Source of the DNA: Ptiloglossa arizonensis | Taxonomy: Eukaryota; Arthropoda; Insecta; Hymenoptera; Colletidae | Length of the DNA: 64,000 nt | Direction of reading: 5' to 3' | NCBI RefSeq assembly: GCF_051014685.1 | Contig: NC_135048.1 | Location: forward strand, 26,988,543-27,052,542 | In this document: one piece after another, positions 1 through 12,670 of the stretch | Position numbering within the stretch: the stretch's first letter is position 1 | Layout of the letters: the number at the start of each line of letters is the position of its first letter | Position numbers and translations under genes: made by a program | The notes under the pieces: model-generated | Told to the model about the DNA's origin: nothing | Databases searched by the model: none | Seen by the model: the letters and a program-made list of their open reading frames with translations, nothing else

Positions 1-1719
1 GCTCGTTGCGTACCACAATCCGTAACGGAAAGAAGACCCGCGAACCGACAAAATTCTACGACCGGGAACTGGTATTTTAAAATTCACTCTCGAGAGGTTA
101 TATCACTCCGAGTGAAATTGAAACTGGTTTTAATATTCCGTGGAAATATTACGCGCGATTCGATCGTAACTCGTAATCAAAATAATGATAAATCGATTTT
201 GTAAATTTAGATGGTAATTTCTGCAGGATAAATATCAATGGAGATTTATCGGAAGAATGGATAAGTGAATATAGAAACTAATACAACCGAGTGTAAAAAT
301 TGTGTATTATTTAGCAAACGATCGGTATAATCGTAACCAGTGTCTCTGATATATTTTCATCGCTGTTATTCATCACTCCTTCGCTCGATTTTAATTCCTC
401 AAGCGAGATCAAAGGTAAACGAATCATCCGCGCGGTAAACTCGCGATACGAAGCAATCCGTGGCATGGAAGACACGGATTCCATAGATCGACGATCCCCG
501 AGGGATATTAGGGGAGCCACATCCGATACGCAAGAGTGTAGCTTACCACCCTTGTACCTCGTTTGTTTCCAGGTCTTCACGCCCCCGTCTCGAACCTCTT
601 TTACGACCTTCGTCACGTACCGGGTGCAAAAGCAAGTCGTGGACCGTTCGTTCGCCTCTAAAAAAAAAAGAAAATCGCCAACGATCTCGCCTACTCGCGA
701 CAACACACTACGGAATATTTTCCATTTCCATGGATCGATACGAATCGTCTCGCGCTACGAAATTCCCTCTCGATGATACACATTGCTCGGTACCAAGGTT
801 CACCGTTTCGAGGCTGCGTCTCGACGACTTTGTACCAACGACGCCGTAAACCATACTCGTGACGATACACCGTGCTCGTTCCATCTTCGAACGAACATCG
901 AAACGAACGTCGCGACGTCCTCGAGCTCGCGCCATTCGAGGAACGAACGCGCACGTCTGCCTCGCGGCTTCCACGAAATTTGTCATCGACGATCGTCACC
1001 GATCGATCGGTGGTGGTGGTTGCGCAGTGGAGAGGGAGGGGGAGGGGGGTAAATTTATACGAAATTATATCGCGGTTCGCCGACCGAATCCCGGAGTCGT
1101 GATTTTTCTCGCGCGAGCTACCAGTCGACGAGTAGTTCGCTGTAAACGAACGATGCCATAAAACACGTGGCAACCGGGAATCGTAAAGGCGGTGTGCGCA
1201 CCGGTGACTCCTTCGATCTTCGGTGCACCGTTCCCTCGAGTTGCTATCGGGGCTCCCCCCACCCTTAACCGCTCCCTCTTCCCTCCACCACCCCGCAGCC
1301 CCCACCCCAACCCGCGATTAACACCGGAACGTTCGAGACACCGGGTAGCCTCCGACGAGAGTAGGGTTACAGCACGTACCCGTGGCCGAGACCACCCACA
1401 GGTTGAATCGATCAGCAACTGATATCCCCGAAGTGGGAGCGAGAGCCCAGGGAAGAGATAAAGAAGAGGAGTTACAGGTGTACCGGGGCTGCTTATGCGG
1501 CCGCGGAACGCGCTCAATTCACGATAACAGCCGCGCGCACGCTGCTCTTTCGGAACTGTACAGACGCGGGAGCTTTTTAACGTCGATTTTATCGGGGCAC
1601 GCTGAGCTACGAGGGCCCCAACCTCGCGGAAATTGAACGCGGAGTTTCCGCGTCGTTGGTTACGCGCGCCACTTGTTCCGTATCCAGGCAACGTGACTCG
1701 ATTCTTACTTCGGGAGGTT
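1..1719. other. no gene recognised; CpG-rich non-coding DNA
   Basis: The first 500 bases are AT-rich and the rest is CpG- and C-rich. Open frames of up to about 208 codons exist on both strands, but they overlap one another, are rich in Arg/Ser/Pro and show no domain or splice logic. They are expected by chance in stop-poor, CpG-rich DNA. Confidence 0.5.
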
Positions 1720-2880
1720 GCGGGAGAAGCGAATGTTTTCTTTTATCGTGTACCGATTGTCGCGTTTCGGGGGACAGGGACTCGGTTTTTTGGGAAGCTG
1801 TTGGTGGAAAATTATTGAGTAATCGTTTCGGAGGCGATTCTTCGCGACTAAGAACGATCTTTTTGATTATATACGCTTAACGTAATTTTTTTTAAGAACT
1901 GGACGAATTGAAATTTTCTTTTATCGTGTACCACGATAAAAGTCTCAGGGAACCTTTGGGATGGAAAATTGTCGCGTAATTATTCCAAAAACAATTCTTG
2001 CTACTAAGAACGATCTTTTTTATTATACGCTTAACGTAATTTTTTTTTAAGAAGTGGACGAAGCGAAGTTTTCTTTTATCGTGTACCAATTGTCGCGTTT
2101 CGGAGGACAGGAACTCGGTTTTTTTTTTTTTGGAACTCGTCGGCGGAAAATTGTTGTGTAATCGTTTCTGAGGTGATTCTTCGCGACTAAGAACGATCTG
2201 TTTTATTATATACTTAACGTAAGTTTTTTTTAAGAAGTGAATTGTCGAAATTTTCTTTTATCGTGTACCACGATAAATGTCTCAAGGAACTTTTGGTACG
2301 GAAAATTGTCACGTAATCATTCCAAAAACGATTCTTGCTACTAAGAACAATCTTTATTATTATACATTTAACATAATTTTTTATTTAATAAGTGAATTGT
2401 CGAAATTTTCTTTTATCGTGTACCACGATAAAAGTCTTAGGAAGCCTTTGGGATGGAAAATTGTCGCGTAATCCTTTGCAAGGAGGAACGATCTTTCTTA
2501 ATGTTCGTGTAACTTAATTTTTTTTGGAAGTTGTGGACAAACCGAAATTTTCTTTTATCGTGTACCGCTTGTTGCGTTTCGGGGAAGAGCAACTCGATTG
2601 TTTTGGAAATTGTGGACGGTGAAGGTAGAAAATTATGGTGTAATCGTTTCGAAGGCGATTCTTTGCGACTAAGAACGATCTTTTTTATTATACATTTAAC
2701 GTAATTTTTTTTGTAAAATATGGACGAATCGAAATTTTCTTTTATCGTGTACCACTTGTCTCGAGAAGAATTGGCGCCTTGAGGAATTTTTGTAACGAAA
2801 AATTGTTGCATAATCGTTTCGAAGGCGATTCTTTGCGACGAGAAACAATCTTTTTTAATAGTTGTATAACTTAATTCTTT
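1720..2880. repeat. satellite A, about 7 copies of a 140-190 bp unit
   Basis: Each unit carries the core ATTTTCTTTTATCGTGTACC (about 1735, 1910, 2068, 2249, 2403, 2540 and 2730), then a TTGTCGCGTAATC-like block, then CTAAGAACGATCTTTTTTATT. Some units have a perfect inverted repeat CTTTTATCGTG-TAC-CACGATAAAAG (1918-1942 and 2410-2434). The short open frames here are by-products of the repeat. Confidence 0.9.
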
Positions 2881-3009
2881 TAGGAATATTTAGTTTTTAA
2901 TTCATTTACACATACCCTCTTTCCATTACCTCAATTTGAAACATCAAGTTTCAGACATTAACGAAACATCTCCCACATCTTTTGAACAACTCCAAAAACA
3001 ACCTATTCA

Positions 3010-3290
3010 AAAAATACAATTTTCCACGAAACCATTGTTAAAAATACAATTTGCCACGAAACCATTGTTAAAAATACAATTTGCCACGAAACCGTCATTA
3101 AAAATACAATTTTTCACAAATCCTTCTCGTTACAATTTCCCACAAATCCCTCTCGTTACAATTTCTTACAAATCCCTCTCGTTACAATTTCCCACAAATC
3201 CCTCTCGTTACAATTTCTTACAAATCCCACTCGTTACAATTTCCCAAAAATCCCTCTCGTTACACTTTCCCACAAATCCCCCTCGTTACC
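3010..3290. repeat. two adjoining minisatellites, about 30 bp and about 26 bp
   Basis: Bases 3010-3110 repeat AAAAATACAATTTGCCACGA-type units with a period of about 30. Bases 3115-3290 repeat AAATCCCTCTCGTTACAATT-type units with a period of about 26. Both appear to have grown from related ACAATTT.CCAC sequence. Confidence 0.85.
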
Positions 3291-3578
3291 CATTTTCGTT
3301 TTGTACCTTCGTGCATCACCGTGCAAAAATGTCCAACTCGATCGAAACGAGTTCCAGCACGAGTCAAATGTCCACTACATATAAAGAAAATAGTGATTCA
3401 AAGACGACGTAACCAAAGGTACCGTCGAAAAAGCGAGTCGGGGGCGCGGGTACTCGTGAAATCTCGACGATATCGTAAACCCCTGCAATTATCCTTAATT
3501 AATAAGTATCCAGTTAGTCGGACGGGGCTGCGACCGGGTCGTGTGTTCGCGCGCGCGAGCTCTCAGAGTGGACAGAGA

Positions 3579-3718
3579 CAGAAAGAGAAAGAGAGAAAGA
3601 GAGAAAGAAAGAAAGAGAAAGAGAGAAAGAGAGAAAGAAAGAAAGAGAAAGAGAGAAAGAGAGAAAAAGAGAAAGAGAGAAAGAGAGAGAAAGAATGAGA
3701 GAAAGAGAGAGAGAGAGA
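3579..3718. repeat. GA-rich microsatellite, (GAAAGA)n
   Basis: About 140 bp of almost pure purine on the plus strand (GAAAGAGA, GAGAAAGA). Pseudo-ORFs of Lys/Arg/Glu on one strand and Leu/Phe/Ser on the other arise from it. Confidence 0.95.
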
Positions 3719-4869
3719 GCCCCAGCACGAATTTAATGCCGACTGTGGGAAATTTAGGTGAGGAGCCCGAGTCTCCGACTCCGCGTACCGTAAAGCAGAC
3801 GGTTTATTGGTGAAGCGGCGAAACGCGCTATTCGACTGGCACTTTCATTACCGTCTTTCTAATTGCCCGCCATTTAGGTAAACGTATATAAGCACCGTAA
3901 TCCGGGACTCGTCGTTTGCTCGCCCGCGATCTCGCGTCACCGCGCGTTCGAATCCCTCGAATGTCCAACGGCCTCGAGAGGCGGCCGCCGCGCGTGGAGA
4001 GTTTGAAGGAAAGAAAATATACAAGCTTCGTCTTGCTCGCTCGTTCGCTCGCGGGGCTATTACCTTTCAGGGTGAACACCTGGTTTCTGCGTTCCGCGGA
4101 GAACACTGTACGCGAGGGGGGGAGATACACCGTCGTTGGAATTCTGTTTACCCGTAACTGCACCCGATAACAAAGAGGAAACAAGTCGTTCGACGCGGGG
4201 AAAACGCCTCTCTTCGATCACGAGGTTCGTTGATCGTTCGCGGAGGAATTATCGAATCGATGGATCAACCTCGGGTAGGGTTACGTTGGTGACTTGGTCT
4301 CGAATCGGACGGGGAGTCGAGTAGGGTTGTTGAAGACGTTGGAACGTAGTCGATAATTATGTAGAGCGTGCCAGATGTCGCTAGCGAATGGGAGTTGTTG
4401 GTTTTAGGGACTGTCTACACGTTGGTGGTGAAGGGTCGTTCGCTGTGTGCTCAAAGGTTTGGATGTTTTTTCTTTTTCGCTTTTCTGTTCCCAGTCGAGA
4501 GTCGCCAAGGGCACACGACACTGTTGTCGTTCGCGCCAAGTTTGGTGTATGTTCTTTTGGCTTAACTTTGTATTCTTGTGTGGGCAATCAATGTGTTAGT
4601 AAATAGTGAAACATCGAATCGATTTCGCATCCAAGGACTCTGCATTTTTCCAACGTAATCGATATCTGTTAAAGAGACGGAAGAAAGTCATACAAGTCTA
4701 TTAACTGTATTTTAACTAAGAAAAAATATTGCAATAATCGGATAAATATGCGAAGAGTCCGTAGTATTTATTTAACAATCTGACAACACGGAGTACAGTA
4801 GTCTGAAAGTTGTATTGTAGAAAATTTGGTTGAAAAATCACGAAGAACCATCACGTTCACGGTTAGGTC

Positions 4870-5400
4870 TGGAGAATCGAAATTTTCTTTTATCGTATAC
4901 CACTTGCGTTTCAGAGGACAAGGACTCGATTTTTTTGGAAGTTGTCGGCGGAAAATTGTCGCGTAATTGTTCCAAAGACGATTCTTACTATTAAGAACGA
5001 TCTTTTTTATTATACACTTAACATAATTTTTTTTTTAAGAAGTGGATTGTCGAAATTTTCTTTTATCGTGTACCACTTGTTGCGTCTCGAGAAACCTTTA
5101 GAACGGAAAGTTGTCGCATGATCGTTTCGAAGGCGATCCTTTACCACTATCGACGATATTTTTGAATGTACACCTAATTTAAGTTTTTTTTTTTTAATTG
5201 TGGACGAATCGAAATTTTCTTTTATCGTGTACCATTTGTTACGTCTCGGGGAACCTTTGGGACGGAAAATTATCACTATCACGTGATCGTTTCAAAGGCA
5301 ACCCTTTACGACTAAGAACTTTTTTAATATACACCAAACTTCATTTTTTTTTTAAATTGTGGAAGAACCGAAATTTTCTTTTATCGTGTACCACTTGTCA
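4870..5400. repeat. satellite A, second block, about 4 copies
   Basis: The ATTTTCTTTTATCGT core recurs at about 4880, 5055, 5210 and 5370 with the same flanking blocks as the 1.7-2.9 kb array. Non-repetitive DNA and other minisatellites separate the two blocks (2.9-4.87 kb). Confidence 0.9.
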
Positions 5401-7889
5401 CGACGTTTCTGGATCTCTACGCGATCCGGGCTCGAAATTTCAGGTACCCCTAGCCCCGAGGGATCCTTCCCCCTCCTGTTCGGACGATACGTTGACAAAA
5501 TAGGGGGCCACGGAGTCGCGACGGACGATGGCGTTTAGCACGATTAACACCAGTGGTTTCCAGGACACCTGACTCGATCCATCGTTGGTTCGACGACAAA
5601 TATCCCGTTTTTCACGGAATCGGCTGTGTTACCAGCAATTTTCGTTTCGTTCGAAATTCACGAGGGGGCCCCCGCGAGACTAATGGCCGCGCTGCTATCC
5701 GTTCGGACCCCCCACCCCACCCCCACCCTGCCCCCTCCCCTTTCGTGGTCGTTTCGAAAGACGAGAAAGAACACCCGGACTGTAGACCTCGCGGCTCATT
5801 GAAATTCAAATGTCAATCTCGAGAGTACAAGCATATATACTAACGAGAACGAGGAGACGAGAGGAGATGGTGGGGAGGGGGCCCCGTGAATGCAGAGTGC
5901 TTTTCGTGTCGTGATGTCGAAAACGGTCGTCTGTGATCGCGCCCATGTTTGCTCTCGAATTCTGCCGTAGAGGATCTCCGGAGTTCCAAGGCTGGCTTCG
6001 GTCTTGTCAATGTTGTTTTATAACTACGCGCTCGGAACGGGGCCTCACTCGGGGCCCTTTAAAACGCCACCCGAGCGATTCGAGGCTGGCCAACTCGGCT
6101 CCCGTGCACTCTTGACACCGAACTGACAAACACTCGGATCGGGGTTCAATTGGACCTATAGAAGCGTCGCGAGGAGAGTTCTAACTAGCTGAACTTCAGG
6201 ACCTGTGCGACAGATCGAAAGAAAAGGGCCCAAAGGACTATCTGAGAGAGTTCTAAGTCGGTGTGACCCCTGGAGCAAAATTTGCCTTGTGCTTCGGGTC
6301 GAAGTAAAGGAGTGTGTGTATTGGACAAATTTATTTAAATAGATGCTTTATGACGTTTGGAATTGTTGTTCGACCGATATAGAATCTATAAAATTGCAAA
6401 TAGAGGGGAGAATTGTAAATAAATTACCCCGGTGCGTTTCAACCAAAACTTAGAATGATAAAAATAATCTATCCGGAGACGTTTGTAGAGTATTTTTGTC
6501 ATCTGTGGAAAGTGGCTTTTTAATAGAATTTGGTCGGGAAATGTTGAATTTTTATATTTTTTTTTAAAAAGAGTACACTGTAGATTATTTGAAAAGATTG
6601 TGAATGTTTTGTGTGCGCGAATATGAGACACAGATTAAATTCCGTGGATTAGTACAGTAGCTACGCTATCTACACAATGGCCGCCATAGTGGAAATGGAT
6701 GGAATTTTATTTAATATTATCGCATCCACTTACCGAAAAGAATCTTTAGCGTAAAAAATATACATATACAGACTATCACCGTAGATATCAAATATTTGTC
6801 ACGAATACAATATTTTCAACGAGACCTTAACTCGTAACCTACAAGATTTAACCAAATTTACTAGTATCACTCCAGAAAGGATTCTCAATCCGAAAAGAAA
6901 ATGCTAATCTCGATTCTCCAAATTTTCTCCCAAACTTTTCGCACAAATATTAAAGAAGAAAAGAATACAATCTTTCCAAACTCTTAAAATGACACACCCC
7001 TCCCCCACCCTCCAGAAAATAATTTTCGATACCCAAAACGGTTCCTCGAGATGGCGCGTTGATCGGTGTCCTCGTCGTCGAAACTCGCAGTCGTTAATTT
7101 TCCCGCGCTCGGAAGAAAGAGAGAGAGGGGGCCCTGCGCGCGCGCGTTGGAAGACACGAGGGGGGCATCAGTGGTCCGTCGTGGGGTACGATATTTCACG
7201 AGTGGTACCGAGAGCGGAATCGTTGATTTACGACGCGGAGGGGCGTTAATGTTAAAAAAGCCGAGACGGCTCCCGAAAAGTATCGCGAGCGACGCGCGCG
7301 TCCCGGTGCCATCCCCCCTCCGGGGCCCCCTCCAGCCCCGTTCTGGGCGCTCTCCACGGTGGAATTCGCCCCCGGAGGGGGGGAGAGAGAGCCGTGGGTA
7401 ACGATCTCAGGCAAAAGCGGGGAGGAACGGAGAGTAGTCGCGCATAAACGAATAATAAAGCGGCCGCGGCGTAATATTTCAAGATGGCGCGCTACGTGCT
7501 CGGTAGATGGCACAGCTCGATATTATTTAGCGTCCCGGGGTCGCACCCACTTAACCCTATATCCCCGCGGCCGGAGCCCGAGCGCTCGCAAAAAGGGGCG
7601 CCCACAAAGACAGAGAATAAGTTACCGTAGTCCGCGCGAAAGGACGCGCACACGGCATTCCCGCCGCGAGGACTATACGGTTCCTTAACGGCGTTGGTTC
7701 TGCGGCACGCGGGAGGGTCCTTATCGCGTCCGACCGTGCCGCTTTATTAATGGTCCCGTTTACACGGACGACACTCCGTGGACGCGTCGTTCCGTACGGG
7801 GTCTCCTCTCGATCGACGCGTTCGATCGGTTTCGAGAACTCAACGAACGATCGTGTAGCCATGGTGGTTTCGTCGCTTGGGACAAAGAC
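5401..7889. other. no gene recognised; CpG-rich unique sequence
   Basis: GC-rich patches (5.4-6.3 and 7.0-7.8 kb) flank an AT-rich patch (6.3-6.95 kb). Overlapping open frames on several strands show no protein family. Short C- and G-runs and a CGCGCG cluster near 7140 are present. No convincing promoter or exon. Confidence 0.5.
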
Positions 7890-9980
7890 AGGTAGCGAAC
7901 TAGGAGACACGAATGTTTGAGACACCAGGATCGATGGTAGTAGGCTCTTGGGGTGGTTAATAGTTTTTGGGTGATGCTGAGATCTATCGTAAGTCCAGGT
8001 GGTAGAGCAGTTGATAATCTTAGTAAACTTTTGGGGACTACAGGATCTATTGATGGTTCGGACAAGAAAAGTGAAGGACAAGTAGTGATAAGGAAACACA
8101 AATGTTTGGGACACCAGGATCGATGGTAGTAGGCTCTTGGGGTAGATAATAGTTTTTGGGTGAAGCTTGACGCTGGGTTGAGGACATCGTAAGTCCAGGT
8201 GGTAGACCTGTCGATAGTACCTAATCGATTGATCTTGAGAATTCTTGGGGACTACAGGATCTATTGATGTTGCGGCCAATCGAAGCGAAAGACACATAGC
8301 GATAAGGAGACACGAATGTTTGGGACACCAGGATCGATGGTACTAGGCTCTTGGGGTGGTTAATAGTTTTTGAGTGATGCTTAACACTGGATTGAGGAGA
8401 TCTATCGCAAGTCCAGGTGGTAGACCTGTCGATAGTACCTAATCGATTGATCTTGAGAATTCTTGGGGGCTACAGGATCTATTGGTGTTGCGGCCAATCG
8501 AAGCGAAAGACACATAGCGATAAGAAGACACGAATGTTTGGGACACCAGGATCGATGGTAGTAGGCTCTTGGGGTGGTTAATAGTTTTTGGGTGATGTTT
8601 AACGTTGGGTTGAGAAGATCTATCGTAAGTCCAGGTGGTAGAGCAGTTGATAATCTTAGAGAACTTTTGGAGACTACAGGATCTATTGATGGTTCGGTCA
8701 ATCGAAGCAAAGGACAAGTAGCGATAAGGAGACACGAATGTTTGGGACACCAGGATCGATGTTAGTAGGCTCTTGGGGTGGTTAATAGTTTTTGAGTGAT
8801 ACTTAACGCTGGGCTGAAGACATTGTAAGTTCAGGTGTTAGACCTGTCGATAGTATCTAATTGATCGGTCTTGAGACCTCTTGGGGACTACAGGATCTAT
8901 TGATGGTTCGGACAAGCGAAGCGAAAGACACGTAGCGACAAAGAGACACGAATGTTTGAGACATCAGGATCGATTATAGTAGGCTCTTAGGGTGGTTAAC
9001 AGTTTTGAGAGATTCTTAACACTGGATTGAGGAGATCTACCGTAAGTCCAAGTGGTAGAGCAGTTGGTAATACCTAATCGATCAATTTTGAGCACTCTTG
9101 GAGAGTGTAAATGCTCTCTTCTAAAGGCTTTGGTCAAAGCCCACAGACACATAGGTGTGCAATTAAAACATTGAGGCTAATGATGTATGATTCTGAAGGG
9201 TTAACATTTTGGATGACGTTTAACGTTGATCTAAAGAGATCTATCGCAAGACCAAGTGGTAAAGCAGTCGATAATACCTAATCGATTGATTTTGCGAACT
9301 CTTGAACACTACAGAAGGATGTATTGCTTTTGGTGATTCCATTGGTTCGGACAATTAAGGCGAAAGGTCCGTACTGATAAGGAGACACGAATGTTTGAGA
9401 TACCAGGATCGATGATAGTAGGCTCTTGGGGTGGTTAACAGTTTCGGGTGATAGTTAACGCTGAATCAAGGACATCTATCATAAGGCCAGGTGGTAGAGC
9501 AGTAAATAATACCTAATCGATCAATTTTGAAAACTTTTTAGAATCGCAGGAGCGCGTGTTAGCCTTGATCGAAGCCCACAGGAAAGCATTGACGCGCAAA
9601 TGTTTAAAACATTGAGGCCAATGATGTATGGTTCTATAAGGTTAATAGTTTTGGAAGATATTTAACGCTGTGCTAAAGAGATTTATCATAAGTCTAAATA
9701 TACCCAAGTGCTTGAAACACCGAGACCGATGATATATGGTCCTAGAAGGTTAACAGTTTTGGAAGATATTTAACGCTGAATTTATCATAAGATTGAACGG
9801 GCCAGCGATCGATAATGTCGGATGAAAGATCCTAGTTCGTTCGATCGATCGATCGATCGATCGATCGATTTCGAGAACTCTCGGATAGTTGCAGCGAGCG
9901 AAAGGTCAGAGCCGACATATCCGAGTGCTTAAAATATTCTAGCCAATGGTACACGATTTTAGAAGGTTAACAGTTTTGCT
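7890..9980. repeat. satellite B, about 0.2-kb units, about 10 copies, decaying rightward
   Basis: Units contain GACACGAATGTTTGGGACAC, GGATCGATGGTAGTAGGCTC, TTGGGGTGGTTAATAGTTT and CTACAGGATCTATTG. Core starts fall at about 7908, 8095, 8310, 8527, 8731, 8945 and 9386. Copies after about 9.0 kb are increasingly diverged. A 246-codon open frame here is only the reverse strand of the repeat. Confidence 0.92.
9836..9870. repeat. (ATCG)n microsatellite
   Basis: About eight uninterrupted CGAT/ATCG units, self-complementary and therefore cruciform-capable, lying inside the decayed end of satellite B. Confidence 0.95.
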
Positions 9981-11395
9981 AAATATTCAAAAGTATCTAA
10001 CGCGAGTCTAACCGGTATGGAAATCGACAATTGCAAGCTCAGATATTGCAAGAAACCGACACCACCGACTGTTCGTAACACCATCCGTCAACCGTACGAG
10101 ATTCCAGATGATCAACAAATTCGGGTGTTATTTAACTCCGCTTTGAACAACTCCCATCCGAACGACACTCCGACACTAGATAACCCCCCTCCCTCCCGAT
10201 GAAAGATCCCAGTTCAGCGAATCGATCGAACAGATCGTTAAGTGGAACGATTAGGACTATAATTACTTGCGTACTCGTTGCAGCACTCGTTAATCCAGGT
10301 GTATCTCGTGCTCCGGAGTCAAAGTCCTCTCCCCCTTCGATACCTCTAGTACACCTCCATATACGTAGCAGTTCCGCATGACGATGTAAATTGACTCGAA
10401 TCCTTATTCAGCCGACCCGATTGGCCAATTCCTTGAATTCGGGCACCTGGTCTAGATCTCGCGGCGCTGGTTAACCGTCTATATTTGTACACGCTCGAAG
10501 TTTCACTTCTTCGGTGCGCTGTAACGGGTAATTTAGGAGAGCTCTCCGTCCGTTGAGGATTTTCGAGGCGCGTAATTTCTCTTTTTTTCGGGGCTCGAAT
10601 TAAATTGACAGCCGTGAAATATGATGTCCCGCGACGTTCGATTTAATCGACGGTACGGTGGTTCACACTCGCGGTGGGACACGGTTTCTTTTTTTTTTCG
10701 TTCGCGCGATTAGGACGTGCGCGGGTTCCACGCGATTACCACGGTGTCGTTCGATGAACATCGTGGCCGGTACGTCGCCTCGTGGAAAGTGTAATCGGAG
10801 ATAGCAGTGTACCCTGACGCCCGTTTCCGTGAGTGAACGTTATTCCCACGGAATTGGATTCCATTTCGATTCGCTGTTCCCCGACCGGGCACGCCGCGCA
10901 TAACGAAACGCGCCTGTACTCGAAAAATATACATTCTCGCTGCGCATCGTTTGCCGCAGAATTCCCTTATCGCGGCCGAACCCTCCAGGCTTATAAATGG
11001 CCGCGATTCAATAACAAGAATTCACAGATACCGCGGTCTATTCGAACGATTTCTTCAAGTCTCACCTGAATCTGCGTTCGCGAACCCGACATCGGCTTGT
11101 AACACGATCGTCGATTAATTACGGGCGCACAATGCGAGGCGAGGCGAGGCGAGGTAGACCGAGCGAGCGAGCGGGCGCGCGTTTACACGCTCTTCGACGA
11201 AGAAGGTTCTTCGGGATTTCCGCTCCGTAATTAGCAACCAGTTAACGAGTTAAAGATTAATAAACAAATTAGTCCTTCGCGCGTGTGTTTCATAAATTTG
11301 TACATTTATCTCCTTTCTCGGAGATTATTCGACTCGATGGGTTCTTCTACAACTCTTCTAAAACTTTTTTCAAGTTTTGTGTTATATAGTAATTG
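9981..11395. other. no gene recognised; unique CpG-rich sequence
   Basis: No family-level coding signal was found. A short GCGAG pentanucleotide run is near 11130-11157. Frames of 60-80 codons are present but unsupported. Confidence 0.5.
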
Positions 11396-11537
11396 TTAGG
11401 TTGTTCGGAAAGTCGTTTCGTTTTCTTTTTTTTTTTTTTAGTGAAAATGATAGACGATTTTTTTAGAGGGTATAAACATTTTTTTAGATTATGTATTCTC
11501 CGTTTTGGAAAACGAAATGATTTTACGAACAACCCAA
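11396..11537. mobile_element. MITE copy 1 (Tc1/mariner-like, full length)
   Basis: It begins TTAGGTTGTTCGGAAAGTC and ends GAACAACCCAA, which are inverted ends. The interior has GTGAAAATGA, ATAAACATTTTT and TTCTCCGTTTTGGAAAACGA. No transposase is encoded. Confidence 0.9.
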
Positions 11538-11939
11538 TTTGATAACATTTGTTTTCTTGTACGAACGAGCCGAAAGTTCGACGGTTTAAACATCGTTTAC
11601 GTGTGATTATTTTCGTATCAGTTAGGCGAAAGTTCGATAATTTCAATAGTTCGTTACCGAAGAGGATCCAAATAGTGGCTCGAGGAGTTTCATTTTAAAT
11701 GTTGATTGTCTTTATTTGTATATATCCATCCGGCAGAAATGTGATACGTGTCAAGTGTGGCGATGTTGGTCCAGCGCTCACTAGTTCTTGAAGAATGTTC
11801 TCTAGAATTTCCGCTCCGTAATTAGCAATTATCGAGTTAAAGATTAACAAACAATTTCGTTCGTTAACGCGTGTCTCATAAATTTATACATTTATCTTCT
11901 TCCTTTGTAACATTTTTGTATTTTCCTCGCAACTGTCTT

Positions 11940-12670
11940 TCCCGAATTTTGTATTATTGATTATTTCGTATCAAAGAGTATTCGAAGTTTCGAACGTTGC
12001 TTCTAACCGACTATTTCCAATAGACGCTTCACTCTCTTCGATCATTTCATATTCTCATCGCAACTTATTTTTTCAATAGATAACTTCGTATCAACCTTTT
12101 ATAGATATCTTCGTATCAAAAAGTATTCAAAGCTTCAATTATTTAAACGTTACTTGTAACCGACTAATTCTAATAGACACTTCACCCTCTTGAAACTTAT
12201 CATAGTCTCATCGCAATTTTTTTTCTCGATTTTTATAAATGTATTTGTATTAAACAATATTCAAAGATCCAACTATTTAAACGTTACTTCTAACCGACTA
12301 ATTCCAATAGACACTTTACCCTCCTCAAACTTTCCATATTCTCAACCCAACTTATCTTTTCAATTTTTACAGATATCTTCGTATCAAAGATTATTCAAAG
12401 CTCCAACTATTTAAATATGACTTGTAAGCGACTAATTCTAATAGACACTTCACGCTCCTCAAACTTTCCATATTCTCCTCCCAACTTATTTTTCCAATTT
12501 TTACAGATATCTTCGTATCAAAGATTATTCAAAGCTCCAACTATTCAAATATCACTTCTAACCGACTAATTCTAATAGACACTTCACCCTCCTCAAACTT
12601 TGCATATTCTCATCTCAATTCACTCCCTCGATTTTCATAGACAATCTCGTATCGAAAAAGTCCCAAACCA
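11940..12670. repeat. satellite C, about 133-bp units, about 5-6 copies
   Basis: ATATCTTCGTATCAAAGATT recurs at about 11965, 12109, 12253 (diverged), 12378, 12511 and 12645. It alternates with CCAACTATTTAAA, CGACTAATTCTAATAGACAC and TCAAACTTTCCATATTCTC. Confidence 0.9.

Noticed and set aside
2936..3412. 158-codon frame with repeated LKIQFATKP and RYNF words
   Set aside because: The repeats are the 30-bp and 26-bp minisatellites; the second period is not a multiple of three and the frame shows no other coding sign.
3905..3975. tRNA-like B box (GTTCGAATCC near 3948)
   Set aside because: No A box at the right distance upstream and no acceptor-stem pairing could be found by eye.
7557..8750. Minus-strand frames of 100-246 codons rich in Ser, Leu and Pro
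   Set aside because: They are the reverse strand of satellite B; the same peptide pieces (LLTTPRAYYHRSWC) repeat with the array.
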